Shown in pieces: positions 16,159 through 26,019 of a DNA stretch of 64,000 nucleotides. The position numbers and the translations under genes were made by a program. This DNA is from JAVWMQ01 sp036646055 (lineage in GTDB: Bacteria > Bacillota > Clostridia > Peptostreptococcales > Anaerovoracaceae): the NCBI GenBank assembly GCA_036646055.1, contig JAVXMY010000001.1:310001-374000 (forward strand), given 5' to 3'. The stretch's first letter is position 1; every line of letters begins with the position of its first letter. The notes beneath the pieces were generated by a model. The model made no database searches and had not been told where the DNA came from. It was given only the letters and a program-made list of their open reading frames with translations.

Positions 16159-16188
16159 AAATGTGCCCCGAAAAATCAAGGCACATTT
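16159..16188 (-). terminator. Riboswitch-controlled terminator before ribU
   Basis: AAATGTGCC/GGCACATTT forms a 9 bp stem, followed by a T run on the minus strand, between the FMN aptamer and ribU. Confidence 0.85.
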
Positions 16189-16213
16189 ATAATACAATAA
16201 ACTCATATTGTTA

Positions 16214-16343
16214 GTTTCTTTCATCCGGACTATACCGTCGGTATTGGGATCTAACCAATTCAGCTCTCGCTCGCGGACTCGTAACTTTAGCAAATGCTCA
16301 AAGTTCATTACCACCGGTGAGGAATTCCACCTCGCCCTGAAAC
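16214..16343 (-). ncRNA. FMN riboswitch (RFN element) of ribU
   Basis: Conserved RFN blocks are read on the minus strand: CAGGGCGAGG, the CTCACCGGTGGT arm, TCCGCGAGC, GAATTGGTTAGATCCC, CCGACGGT and AGTCCGGATGAAAG. P1 is GTTTC/GAAAC. It should stop riboflavin import when FMN is abundant, paralleling the rib operon switch. Confidence 0.95.
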
Positions 16344-16420
16344 AGATATTCAATTACAATCCCTATGTTACACTCTCATTAATAATATGTCAACCATAAA
16401 ACCCAAGTTGGTAAAAATTA

Positions 16421-17059
16421 TTAAAAGCCAAGTTCTTCATTAACTAAAATAACCTTTATTCTGCCCGGCGGATTACACCTTCTAATCTGTGAGAAATAAG
16501 TACAAATTGAAGAAGGACTCAAACAATCAGAACACTTCCCATTAACCTTACATGGAATATCCACATCAAACCTTTGAGCATTAGTTGGAGCCGCAACATT
16601 TCTAGCTCTCTCAATAGCACTCTCTAAATTATGAGAAATCTTATTAACCCCTGCAATAACAATAACGCTATCTGGCCCAAAAGTCATAGCCGCCACACGA
16701 TTGCCATTCCCGTCAATATTAAAAAGCTGCCCATCAACAGTAATCCCATTAGCACCAGTAACGAAAGTATCACACAAAAGCGCCTTTTTCATTAAAGCCT
16801 TAGCCTCCTCAGGAGTCTTACCCTCAGCCCTATCAATAACTGGATTAGTCTCCTTAATCGCCTCATAAATACCAAGCTGCTCACAAGTCCTAGAGCCACC
16901 CCAAGAAACCACATGAGAAGGCGGAATAAGTGACAAAGCCACCGCCTTTGCCGCCTGAGGACTATCACAATAGTAAGCCTCAAAACCTCTCTTAGTCAAA
17001 CCCTTAATTGTTTCTTTGGCAAGCAATTCATTTCTCTTAATCAATTCTTTTTCCATAAC
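16421..17059 (-). CDS. LUD-domain protein (LutC/YkgG-like)
   Basis: 212 residues. The protein matches the LUD/DUF162 type, with VVSWGGSRTCEQLG near residue 46, GANGITVDGQL near 97 and a C-terminal CxxC-like cysteine group (CKVNGKCSDCLSPSSIC near 170). Members near lutAB take part in lactate oxidation, but no lutA or lutB is here, so the function stays open. The ATG at 17059 was chosen because GGAGGAG lies 6 bases upstream. Confidence 0.8.
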   Translation of the reverse strand, partial: VMEKELIKRNELLAKETIKGLTKRGFEAYYCDSPQAAKAVALSLIPPSHVVSWGGSRTCEQLGIYEAIKETNPVIDRAEGKTPEEAKALMKKALLCDTFVTGANGITVDGQLFNIDGNGNRVAAMTFGPDSVIVIAGVNKISHNLESAIERARNVAAPTNAQRFDVDIPCKVNGKCSDCLSPSSICTYFSQIRRCNPPGRIKVILVNEELGF

Positions 17060-17150
17060 AGTCTCCTCCATTATTATAAATTTCTTTATTCTCAAAGACC
17101 TTTTTTTCTGGCAAAACCCTCTCAGCACACCCTGTCTCAAAGAGCTTTAC

Positions 17151-18566
17151 CTAGGCGCAAGCCAGTCTATAAATTGCATCAGCATATATTTCTACAAGCT
17201 TAAGCAAGTTTTTAATTTCAATATATTCATCAGGTTGATGTTCCACCTCAGGTTCCCCTGGGAAACAAGGACCAAAAGCCAAAACATTTTCACAAGCCCT
17301 AGCATAAGTTCCACCGCCAATAGCAAGAGGTCTCGCCTCTTCATCACCAGTGTGTTCCTTGTAAACATCCATTAGAATTTTTACAAGAGGCTCATCCTCT
17401 GAAACAAAAACAGGAAGTTGATGCTTGTACTTAACAACACCAATATTAAACTTATTTAAAAGTTCTTCCATCTCCCTGTAAACAGCCTGGTCAGTTAAAG
17501 TTACCGGGTATCTAACATTAACAGATAACTCAACAGATTTAGGGTCAAGGTTAATCATTCCAACATTTAAAATAAGCTTTCCTGATACTTGATCCTCCAT
17601 TGCAATGCCTAGAGATGAACCATCAGTTTCCATACCAATGTGCTTATTATAAAAATCAATAAACTCATTTATACCTTCATTGTTAAATTCTATTTCCGCC
17701 AAAAATCCCAATAGCTGACCAATTGCATTAATACCAGCAGAAGGATTGGCACCATGAGCAGAAACACCAGTACTAGTAATCTCTAAACTCTTGCCAATAC
17801 CCTTACACTTAATCTTAATTCCACGCTCCCTGTAAGAAGCAGCCTTGGCCTTAATGTCCAAATATACCTCTTTTTTATCTGCCGTAACAACTGCCCTAGC
17901 AGAATCCGGAACCATATTTGGAGCATTACCGCCCTTAACACTCCTAAGAGAAATACCCTTGCCAAAAGGCTTCGGGAATTTCTTCGCCAAATCAAAGACC
18001 AAAATTCCCATTTCCCTATTAACAACAGGAAAATCCGAATCCGGAGTAAAACCAATAGTTGGCATCTCCTCATTTTCAAAATAATGCTTAACGCCCTTCC
18101 AATTAGTCTCCTCATCTAAACCTAAAATAATTCTAATTCTCTTATTAGGCTTAATACCAAGATCCTTAAGAATCTTAAGAGCATAATAAGATGCCACAAC
18201 AGGCCCCTTATTATCTATAGCCCCTCGACCATAAATCTTACCATTATCAATAATCCCATCATAGGGACCAAAATTCCAGCCATTGCCTTCAGGCACCACA
18301 TCTAAATGTGCTAAAATACCAAGAATTTCTCTACCATGGCCATACTCAATATGACCACCCATATTATCCACATTTACTGTTTCAAAACCATCTAAGTTCC
18401 CTTTGGATAACATAAACTTAAAGGCATTGTCTACGCCCTCGCCAAAGGGCCTATCTGGTAACCCATCGGCGCCAACGCTTTTTTCCCTAATAAGCTGTTG
18501 CAAACACTCTATAATATTTTCTTTTTCTTCTTTAACCTTATTTTGGATCAAGTTCAAGTATGTCAT
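17151..18566 (-). CDS. pepV: Dipeptidase PepV (M20 family)
   Basis: 471 residues, the PepV length. Zinc-dependent cytosolic dipeptidase. Metal and catalytic motifs are HLDVVPEGNGW near residue 90, GAIDNKGP near 119, DEETNW near 155 and GGGTYAR near the C-terminus. Its start overlaps the end of the CapA-like gene by 29 bases. No ribosome site is visible, so translation is probably coupled. Confidence 0.93.
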   Translation of the reverse strand: MTYLNLIQNKVKEEKENIIECLQQLIREKSVGADGLPDRPFGEGVDNAFKFMLSKGNLDGFETVNVDNMGGHIEYGHGREILGILAHLDVVPEGNGWNFGPYDGIIDNGKIYGRGAIDNKGPVVASYYALKILKDLGIKPNKRIRIILGLDEETNWKGVKHYFENEEMPTIGFTPDSDFPVVNREMGILVFDLAKKFPKPFGKGISLRSVKGGNAPNMVPDSARAVVTADKKEVYLDIKAKAASYRERGIKIKCKGIGKSLEITSTGVSAHGANPSAGINAIGQLLGFLAEIEFNNEGINEFIDFYNKHIGMETDGSSLGIAMEDQVSGKLILNVGMINLDPKSVELSVNVRYPVTLTDQAVYREMEELLNKFNIGVVKYKHQLPVFVSEDEPLVKILMDVYKEHTGDEEARPLAIGGGTYARACENVLAFGPCFPGEPEVEHQPDEYIEIKNLLKLVEIYADAIYRLACA

Positions 18567-19791
18567 AAGCTATCTTGCGGGCCTCCTTAGCCTTGCTAGC
18601 CCCATTGGCTGCAACTACAGATTCGTTTTCTGTATAATTGCCCTCCAAAGGAACAATCCTGTATTTTGTCTTACCGCTGTAATATTTATTAACCCAAGTT
18701 GGAATTGGATCCATATTAATATTCTCAAGCCTGTCGGTTTTAGGGTTGTATGTACATTTAACAACACCAAGGGCACCAATTTCAGTATTCACATCATTTA
18801 GAGTAACTCTGTTTTGGTTTGAAATAAAGTTTCCAAGACTGTAGTAAATTGGAACCTTCTTGTCAACTTTGCCTTGGTCATCCTTAACCTTAATAATATC
18901 TGCTCGCTGAAGCACATGAGGATGAGATGCAAATATCATATCTACATTCATCTTAGCTGTAGCCTTAGCGACTTTTTCTTGTAATTCACTAGGAATAGTT
19001 TGGTACTCAGTACCCCAGTGATAGTAAACAACAACAATTTCTGCACCATCTTTTTCAGCACCAGAAACGGATTTTTCAATTTTCTTTAAATCCTGGTCAA
19101 CAGTAGATTTAGTAAAGAAGTTTGCCAATTCCATATCATCTCCACTCAAAGGATTTCCGTTAATCAAAACCTTATCTTCGCTTACTGAATCAGCATAAGT
19201 GTAAGAAATAATTCCAACCTTAACACCTTTAACATCTTTGACTAAGTAGTTTTTTTCCTCATGGTTCTGTCTGCTACCAACAACAGGTAACCCAACCTTC
19301 TCAAGAACCTTTTTGGTTCTCTTGAGTCCATCTGCTCCACTATCTACCATATGGTTATTTGAAGTAATTGCTACATCAAAACCTGCATACTTAACTGCGT
19401 CAGCTAAAGCATCTGGAGTTCTAAATGCAGGGTAGCCAGTATATCTGCTACCAGGAAAAGTCACTTCCATATTACAAAGTGCCAGGTCTGCCTTCTCAAT
19501 AGGCTTCTTGACATAATCATAACAAGCATTAAAACTATATCCGTCACCAGTCTTTCCAGCCTCTAGCTGTGGCTGATGAACCATGTTATCCCCTGAACAC
19601 ATAATCGTTAAATCTGTCTTATTAGCAAAAACAGATACTGCTTTTTTCTCTTCAGTATCTGTTTTATTGTCACTATTTAACATCTTAGGCACCAAAATAA
19701 AAGCCCCTACAAAGATTACGATACATAGAATAACAAAAAATACAAACCTAGATTTAACCTTATATTTCTTCTTTTTTCTATGTGTCCCCAT
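18538..19791 (-). CDS. CapA-family metallophosphatase-like protein
   Basis: 417 residues. A basic N-terminus and one membrane segment (about 15-33) suggest a membrane-anchored extracellular domain. The CapA/PGA_cap fold shows SGDNMVH near residue 65, NMEVTFPG near 105, SNNHMVDSG near 140 and FASHPHVLQ near 285. Homologues act in poly-gamma-glutamate capsule formation, but no capB/capC is present, so the role is unknown. Stop of the nfu gene overlaps its start. Confidence 0.85.
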   Translation of the reverse strand: MGTHRKKKKYKVKSRFVFFVILCIVIFVGAFILVPKMLNSDNKTDTEEKKAVSVFANKTDLTIMCSGDNMVHQPQLEAGKTGDGYSFNACYDYVKKPIEKADLALCNMEVTFPGSRYTGYPAFRTPDALADAVKYAGFDVAITSNNHMVDSGADGLKRTKKVLEKVGLPVVGSRQNHEEKNYLVKDVKGVKVGIISYTYADSVSEDKVLINGNPLSGDDMELANFFTKSTVDQDLKKIEKSVSGAEKDGAEIVVVYYHWGTEYQTIPSELQEKVAKATAKMNVDMIFASHPHVLQRADIIKVKDDQGKVDKKVPIYYSLGNFISNQNRVTLNDVNTEIGALGVVKCTYNPKTDRLENINMDPIPTWVNKYYSGKTKYRIVPLEGNYTENESVVAANGASKAKEARKIAYDILELDPK

Positions 19792-20015
19792 TAGTTCACC
19801 GCTTCTACACTTGCAATCTCTGGATAAGTTTCCTTAAGAACCTTTTCAACTACTCCTTTAATTGTAGCCTGAGCTCCTGGACATCCAGCACAGTGTCCCT
19901 GTAGTCTAACCTTAACAACTTTGTCTTCAGTGTATTCTACAAATTCAATATCTCCACCATCTGCCTGTAAAAAAGGTCTGATCTGGTCAATTCCTGCTTT
20001 AATTTTATCTTCCAT
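19791..20015 (-). CDS. NifU-like Fe-S scaffold (NFU domain)
   Basis: 74 residues covering only the NifU C-terminal domain. FLQADGGDIEFVEY and the cluster-binding CAGCPGA near residue 47 are the key features. It carries an Fe-S cluster to target proteins. The ATG at 20015 follows GGAGG by 8 bases. It lies divergent to another Fe-S-type gene at 20160. Confidence 0.92.
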   Translation of the reverse strand: MEDKIKAGIDQIRPFLQADGGDIEFVEYTEDKVVKVRLQGHCAGCPGAQATIKGVVEKVLKETYPEIASVEAVN

Positions 20016-20159
20016 GTTTATTTCCTCCATAATTTCTTAAATTCAATAAAATAATTATATAGTCTTATACCCCAAAAGTAAAGTTTTAAAATATTCTGTT
20101 TATTATTATGGAAGTGAGGTATAATCATAAGAACATTTAGTGTGAGTGGAGGTAATATT

Positions 20160-20432
20160 ATGGAAATTACAATTACAGATAGAGCGAAAGAATATTTAAA
20201 AGAACAAATTAAATCAGGTGGATATATGAAAGTTGATTTGCGCAAAGCAGGTTGCTGTAGTTACGAATTTAACATCCGTGCAACAAGACCTTCAAGTGAA
20301 GACAAAGTTTACGACATAGATGGAGTTGAAATTGCAGTTGGTCTTGATGCTCAAAAGTATTTAAAGAAATTTAAAATCGATTATAGGCGCAAAGGTTTTC
20401 GTAAGGATTTAGAGATTTTGCCTAACATGTAA
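20160..20432 (+). CDS. HesB/IscA-like protein
   Basis: 90 residues starting MEITITDRAKEYL behind GTGGAGG. The fold pattern (N-terminal ITDRAKEYLKEQI, then LRKAGCCSYEFNI) resembles HesB/IscA proteins. Only the GCC pair is present, and the C-terminal CxC of true A-type carriers is missing. It may bind metal differently or not carry clusters. Monocistronic, with a terminator. Confidence 0.7.
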   Translation: MEITITDRAKEYLKEQIKSGGYMKVDLRKAGCCSYEFNIRATRPSSEDKVYDIDGVEIAVGLDAQKYLKKFKIDYRRKGFRKDLEILPNM

Positions 20433-20478
20433 TCTCTTCTTAGCAAACTAGCTCATCCCTATTTACTAACAAAAGAAA

Positions 20479-20528
20479 TAGCAGCCGGCAATGAGAGGGT
20501 TTTTCCCCTATAGCTAGCTGCTTTTTTT
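20479..20528. terminator. Terminator between hesB-like gene and dus
   Basis: AGCAGC pairs with GCTGCT followed by a T tract, with an inner AGGG/CCCT stem. Serves the plus-strand gene and perhaps also dus. Confidence 0.7.
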
Positions 20529-20532
20529 GATT

Positions 20533-21498
20533 CTACTTATAAGTTCCAAGGTTGGTGAAACTTTCAATTAACTGTTCCGGGTCTATAATTTCGTTTACGC
20601 CTCGTCTAAATTCTGCAGATCTTGGCATACCCTTAGTGTACCAACCCACATGTTTACGCATTTCTTTTACAGCAATTCTATCACCCTTTAATGCTCTAAG
20701 CTGCTGAAAATGATGAATCATCATTTCTATTTTTTCTTCCATAGAAGGAGGATCTGGTAAGGGTTTTCCCTGCCACAAAGCTAAAGCCTCTCTAAAAATC
20801 CAAGGATTTCCAAGCATACCTCTACCTATCATAACTCCATCACAGCCTGTTTCAGAAAGCATATTAAGTGCATCTTTGGCTGTAAAAACATCACCGTTTC
20901 CTATTACCGGAATAGAAACCGCTTCCTTGACTGCCTTAATCATAGCCCAATTGGCTGTGCCAGAGTAGTACTGGGTTCTAGTTCTTCCATGTAGGGTAAC
21001 TGCTGCTGCTCCTGCATCTTCAATTCTCTTGGCAATTTCAACACAATTAATTGAATTGTCGTCCCATCCCATTCTAATTTTTACAGTAACAGGTTTCCCT
21101 GCGTTTTTAACAGTTGCAGAAACAACTTCAGAAAGAAGCTGTGGCTCCTTTAATAGTGCTGACCCTTCGCCGTTTTTCACAACCTTAGGAACTGGACAGC
21201 CCATATTAATATCTAAAATTGCGTTTTCCCTGTTGGCTAATGCATCTGCAGTATATGCCATAACCTTTGGATCTGCACCAAATATTTGAAGACCTACCGG
21301 TTTTTCCTCTTCAAAAATCTTAAGTAAATCCTCAGTTTTTTTGTTGTTATACATTAATCCTTTGCCGCTAATCATCTCTGAGTAAACTAAAGCCGCACCC
21401 ATCTGACGATTAATTCGTCTGGTAGGTGCGTCTGTTATTCCTGCTAAAGGTGCTGCGATAAAAGGACTTTCTAATTGTAGATTTCCTATTTTCATCAA
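20533..21498 (-). CDS. dus: tRNA-dihydrouridine synthase
   Basis: 321 residues, FMN-dependent TIM barrel reducing uridine in tRNA. APLAGITDAPTRR near residue 16, NMGCPVPKV near 99 with the catalytic cysteine, and TLHGRTRTQYYSG near 167 are typical of DusB. GRGMLGNPW near residue 224 binds the FMN phosphate. Six bases separate it from coaX. Confidence 0.95.
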   Translation of the reverse strand: MMKIGNLQLESPFIAAPLAGITDAPTRRINRQMGAALVYSEMISGKGLMYNNKKTEDLLKIFEEEKPVGLQIFGADPKVMAYTADALANRENAILDINMGCPVPKVVKNGEGSALLKEPQLLSEVVSATVKNAGKPVTVKIRMGWDDNSINCVEIAKRIEDAGAAAVTLHGRTRTQYYSGTANWAMIKAVKEAVSIPVIGNGDVFTAKDALNMLSETGCDGVMIGRGMLGNPWIFREALALWQGKPLPDPPSMEEKIEMMIHHFQQLRALKGDRIAVKEMRKHVGWYTKGMPRSAEFRRGVNEIIDPEQLIESFTNLGTYK

Positions 21499-21504
21499 AT
21501 CTCC

Positions 21505-22296
21505 TTAACGCTTCTTTCTGTTCTTTCTATAAATAATCTCAAGACCTTCCAAAGTTAAAAGTTTGTCAACTACATCAATACAGTCTACTCCTTCATCAAT
21601 TAAAGTAGCAAGCCCGCCTGTTGCAATTACTTTGATTTTGTCTGCCGGTTCTCCCATTTCTGCAAGTTCAACCTTCATCTTATTAACAATAAAGTCAACC
21701 ATACCCATATGTCCGTAAACTAGGCCTGACTGCATACTCTGAATAGTGTTCTTGCAAATAACACTTGCCGGTGTTTCAAGCTCAACCTTAGGAAGTTTTG
21801 ATGTCATTTGGAATAAAGCTTCAGAAGAAATCTTAAGTCCCGGTGAAATTGCTCCTCCTAAATATTCTGCTTTTTCTGTTACAGCGCAAAAAGTTGTAGC
21901 TGTACCAAAATCAATTAATACTAAAGGGCCACCATACTTGTTAAATGCAGCAACTGCATTAACGATTCTATCTGATCCAACCTGTTTTGGGTTATCGTAT
22001 TTAATAAGCAAACCAGTTTTAACTCCTGATTCAATTACAATAGCCTTCTTGTTAAAGTACTTCATAGATAAATGCTGTAGTGTATATAAAACTGATGGTA
22101 CTACTGTTGCAATAATAACATCTTCAACATCTTCAAGTGAGATACCCTCAAATGAAAATAGCTGGTTAATTACCATTCCATATTCATCAGCACTTTTGTT
22201 GTTATCTGTTTCAAGTCTCCAACTGTGTTTTAATTCACTACCTTCGAAAACTCCTAAAACAATATTTGTATTCCCTACGTCAAATGCTAATAGCAT
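21505..22296 (-). CDS. coaX: Type III pantothenate kinase
   Basis: 263 residues. First step of coenzyme A synthesis. ASKHA-type motifs: FDVGNTNIVLGVF at residue 4, VGSDRIVNAVAA near 105, LIDFGTATTFC near 125 and GGAISPGL near 147. Sits between dus and a PucR-type regulator. Confidence 0.95.
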   Translation of the reverse strand: MLLAFDVGNTNIVLGVFEGSELKHSWRLETDNNKSADEYGMVINQLFSFEGISLEDVEDVIIATVVPSVLYTLQHLSMKYFNKKAIVIESGVKTGLLIKYDNPKQVGSDRIVNAVAAFNKYGGPLVLIDFGTATTFCAVTEKAEYLGGAISPGLKISSEALFQMTSKLPKVELETPASVICKNTIQSMQSGLVYGHMGMVDFIVNKMKVELAEMGEPADKIKVIATGGLATLIDEGVDCIDVVDKLLTLEGLEIIYRKNRKKR

Positions 22297-22312
22297 TAGC
22301 TTATCCTCCTAA

Positions 22313-23863
22313 TTATTTCTTATGTGCACGATCAAGTCTGTTTAATGCAAGGGCAATTGTAAGTCCTGGAGCAACTCGATTACCCATAACTTCAGCACCT
22401 AACAAATCATTAATTTTCTTAAGTCTGTACTGAATTGTATTTGCGTGAACATCCATAAACTCAGCCGTTTTAATTCCATTCATCCCTGCATCTAATACAA
22501 AGGTTTCTAAAGTAGTAACAAGCTGTTTTTCTTTATTGCTACTTCCCACATAAAAAGGTTCTAACAATTTAGTATAATTCTTTCGAATGAACCCACCTCT
22601 TAGCTGAATGTTTATACAGCTACTAACCATTGCAAGCTCGTATTTAGAGAACACTCTTTTGTATGGAAAAATATCCCCAGCAAAGTTCCATGACTCATTG
22701 ATAAGTCTAAAGGCATCGCTAGCTGCTTCAAGGCCAGTAATTGGAGTAATGTGATAAATTCTAGTATCTCTTTCTGCTTTAATCTTGTTATATAGGTCTA
22801 CACAGTTAACATTTTTATCACCAATTATGATTCCAAAAACCTGTTCCTCATCTTCAACCTGTAGAGTTGTAACATTTTGTTCATTACAAAATTCATTTAT
22901 TATTAGTTGGGCCTTAGTACCGTTAAATCCATTACCAAGGAATACACTAATTATTTCGGTTTCATTTATTTCTATATCGTCTTTTAGTGAGTAAGCAAGG
23001 CTAATATTACCTCTTCTAAGAGCCTTAATAAACTCAGCTCTCTTATCTCTAACTGGGGAGTACTTCCACATTCCCATACTTAACTCAATAATTTCAGCCA
23101 GCTTAGAAATTTCAGTGTTAGAATATAAATCGTCATTGTCTACAATCATAAGGTAATATGTTGTTCCTTCTATTGAAACCGGACCCCAATATGTTAGAAC
23201 TCCGTTAACATCAATCATAGTATAAACTGAATCTCTATTAGCCTTTTTTCTTTCTCTTCCAAGCCTAATAGCATGGTCTATTGTGGTTTTATGTCTAGTT
23301 TCAACTGTAAAAATTGGGTTGAACTCATTGCTAAACAATATAATCTGGAAGTTATTTGCTAAAGCCGCTCCCTTAACTGCACTTTGGAAATCTGAATATT
23401 TCTCAAAGTTTAGCAAGTGATAAATTGAATTAGTTATTAGCTTATTACCAAACTCATCATCTCTCCAAAATAGTTTGCGAGTAATTTCATCAGTTACATC
23501 CCACATTCCAACTTTTGGATCCATTTGAATAAGAGGTAAACCAATTCTGTCACATGTAGAAATAAGTTTTTCATCTAATCTGTTAATGTGATCCCCAACG
23601 AAAAACACTGCCAAAGCACCACACTGATTTTTATGTAACTCCATTGCAACCCTAACCTGTGCATCAACATCCTTTTCGATCCCAAAAAATCCTGTTAGGG
23701 CTAGTTGATTTTTAATAGAAAAGTATTTAGAAATATCCGATGTATCTTTACCTTCTAGTACTGTTACTCTTTTAATGAAATTATTCACCTTCAGTTTACC
23801 TGCCAAAATATTCGCACCAGCAAATGAAGATAAATTCAGGCATTCTCTTATAGTTAACTTCAT
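22313..23863 (-). CDS. PucR-family transcriptional regulator
   Basis: 516 residues. The N-terminal part (to about 130) is the PucR ligand-sensing domain type, a less conserved middle follows, and the C-terminal 60 residues form the helix-turn-helix (TAEFMDVHANTIQYRLKKI). Such regulators often control purine, amino-acid or polyamine use. The target here cannot be told. Thirteen bases from ftsH. Confidence 0.85.
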   Translation of the reverse strand: MKLTIRECLNLSSFAGANILAGKLKVNNFIKRVTVLEGKDTSDISKYFSIKNQLALTGFFGIEKDVDAQVRVAMELHKNQCGALAVFFVGDHINRLDEKLISTCDRIGLPLIQMDPKVGMWDVTDEITRKLFWRDDEFGNKLITNSIYHLLNFEKYSDFQSAVKGAALANNFQIILFSNEFNPIFTVETRHKTTIDHAIRLGRERKKANRDSVYTMIDVNGVLTYWGPVSIEGTTYYLMIVDNDDLYSNTEISKLAEIIELSMGMWKYSPVRDKRAEFIKALRRGNISLAYSLKDDIEINETEIISVFLGNGFNGTKAQLIINEFCNEQNVTTLQVEDEEQVFGIIIGDKNVNCVDLYNKIKAERDTRIYHITPITGLEAASDAFRLINESWNFAGDIFPYKRVFSKYELAMVSSCINIQLRGGFIRKNYTKLLEPFYVGSSNKEKQLVTTLETFVLDAGMNGIKTAEFMDVHANTIQYRLKKINDLLGAEVMGNRVAPGLTIALALNRLDRAHKK

Positions 23864-23876
23864 ATCGTTCCCCTAT

Positions 23877-25910
23877 CTAATTATTTTTTTCTTTATCATC
23901 TGCTGAAACGTCTCCGCCTTCTTCACTGTCTACACTGTCTTCACTGTCTTCATCATCTTCGAAGTAGTTATCATCAAAGGCTGCAAGTTCTCTTTCTAGT
24001 CTAGCTAAGTCTTCTTCGTTTTCTTCAGCTTCCTTCTTATTTGCTCTAAGAATTTCTTCTTCTTTGGCTCTAAAGTCTTCGGCTAATTCTTCAGCTGTCA
24101 TCTTACCATCATATAGAGTTTCAAACTGTTCTGCATCTAGAGTTTCGATTTCCATAAGGGCATCAGCAACTGCAAGTAATCTGTCCTTGTTTTCTCTTAA
24201 TATCTTCTCAGCCTGTTCATAAGCATCATGAACAATTCTCTTAATTTCAGCATCAATTGAAGCTGCTGTTTCTTCTGAATAAGCCTGCTTAGATGAGAAG
24301 TCTCTACCTAAGAATACTTCATCACCTGAACTATAGTTAACAGGGCCTAGTTTGTTAGAGAATCCATACTTAGTAACCATATCCTTAGCAATATCTGTTG
24401 CTCTTTGAATATCGTTACTAGCTCCTGTACTAATATCATCTAAAACAATCATTTCAGCAACACGTCCACCAAGTAGATGGATTATATGTTCTTCCATAGT
24501 ATTCTTAGTCATGTACATTCTATCTTCCTTAGGAAGTATCATTGTAAATCCGCCTGCTCTGCCTCTTGGAACAATTGTAATCTGATGAACAGGGTCTGTT
24601 CCTGGTAATGCACGAGCAACAATAGCATGTCCTGCTTCGTGAATTGCTGTTAGTCTACGTTCTTTTTCGCTGATTATTCTACTCTTCTTCTCTGGACCTG
24701 CAATTACCTTCGTAATAGCTTCTTCTATTTCGTCCATTCTAATATTCCTACCATTTCTTCTAGCAGTTAGTAGGGCTGCTTCATTTAGCATGTTTTCTAT
24801 ATCTGCTGGTGTAAATCCAGGAGTTCTTCTTGCTAATATTTTTGGTTCAACACCAAGGTCTAAAGGCTTGTTTCTTGAATGAACCTTGAAGATTTCTTCT
24901 CTACCCTTAACATCAGGTGTACCAATTACAATCTGTCTATCAAATCTACCAGGTCTAAGTAAGGCTGGATCTAAAATATCAGGTCTATTTGTTGCAGCCA
25001 AAATTATAATGCCTAGATTTTCAGCAAACCCATCCATCTCAACTAATAGCTGGTTCAAGGTCTGTTCTCTTTCATCATGACCGCCGCCCATGCCAGCGCC
25101 TCTTTTTCTACCTACAGCGTCTATTTCATCTATAAATATAATACAAGGAGCGTTTTTCTTAGCTTGTTCAAACAAGTCTCTAACTCTACTAGCACCTACA
25201 CCTACAAACATTTCTACAAAATCAGAACCACTGATTGTGAAGAATGGAACTCCAGCTTCCCCAGCTGTTGCTCTTGAAATATAAGTTTTACCAGTTCCCG
25301 GTGGCCCTACTAATAATGTTCCCTTTGGAATTCTAGCTCCCAGATTATTATACTTCCTAGGATGCTTTAAGAAATCAACAATTTCTGCTAATTCTTCTTT
25401 TTCTTCATCTAATCCAGCAACATCTTCAAATGTAAGTTTACCAAGGTCGGCTTCTTTTTGAAGCTTAGCTCTACTCTTACCAAAGGACATTGCCTTGCCG
25501 CCACCGCCTTGCTGTTTCATAATCATAACCCAGAACAATACTAGTAAAACAATCATAATTATTGTTGGTAGCATTGCTAGGAACCAAGGTTCCTCTTTTG
25601 GTGGAGCATTTTTAACTACAATTTCACCTTTCTCACTTTGTTTATCTAGGTAATCTTTATGTAACCTGTCAATGTCCAAAGAAGAATGGGCAAATGTTGT
25701 AACTTTCTTCCCGTTATCCAGTTCCCCTGAAATTTTTAGTTGATCAAATTCAACTTCTTTCATATCCCCATCTGCAATATAAGATGTGAATTTAGAATAA
25801 TTTATGTCTTTAATCTCTTCTTTAGGACTTTTATTATAAAAAAATGCCATTCCTAAAACTAAAGCAAGAATAATTACATAAATTCCAATATTCTTAGTTA
25901 GATTTTTCAA
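23877..25910 (-). CDS. ftsH: ATP-dependent zinc metalloprotease FtsH
   Basis: 677 residues. Two N-terminal membrane segments (about 8-25 and 110-130) flank an extracellular loop. The AAA module has GPPGTGKTYI near residue 202 and IFIDEIDAVGRKR near 257. The protease has HEAGH near 424. A long acidic tail rich in E, D and S follows from about 630. It degrades misfolded membrane proteins and short-lived regulators. Confidence 0.97.
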   Translation of the reverse strand: MKNLTKNIGIYVIILALVLGMAFFYNKSPKEEIKDINYSKFTSYIADGDMKEVEFDQLKISGELDNGKKVTTFAHSSLDIDRLHKDYLDKQSEKGEIVVKNAPPKEEPWFLAMLPTIIMIVLLVLFWVMIMKQQGGGGKAMSFGKSRAKLQKEADLGKLTFEDVAGLDEEKEELAEIVDFLKHPRKYNNLGARIPKGTLLVGPPGTGKTYISRATAGEAGVPFFTISGSDFVEMFVGVGASRVRDLFEQAKKNAPCIIFIDEIDAVGRKRGAGMGGGHDEREQTLNQLLVEMDGFAENLGIIILAATNRPDILDPALLRPGRFDRQIVIGTPDVKGREEIFKVHSRNKPLDLGVEPKILARRTPGFTPADIENMLNEAALLTARRNGRNIRMDEIEEAITKVIAGPEKKSRIISEKERRLTAIHEAGHAIVARALPGTDPVHQITIVPRGRAGGFTMILPKEDRMYMTKNTMEEHIIHLLGGRVAEMIVLDDISTGASNDIQRATDIAKDMVTKYGFSNKLGPVNYSSGDEVFLGRDFSSKQAYSEETAASIDAEIKRIVHDAYEQAEKILRENKDRLLAVADALMEIETLDAEQFETLYDGKMTAEELAEDFRAKEEEILRANKKEAEENEEDLARLERELAAFDDNYFEDDEDSEDSVDSEEGGDVSADDKEKNN

Positions 25911-26019
25911 TTTAATTTCTCCTGTTCTTTCTTTTTTCTTTATTTTTCCTTATTTAAACACGCTTTCGTGAAACTATCACTTATTTCTTGTGTACCGAAC
26001 ACAAATTTTATCATAAATA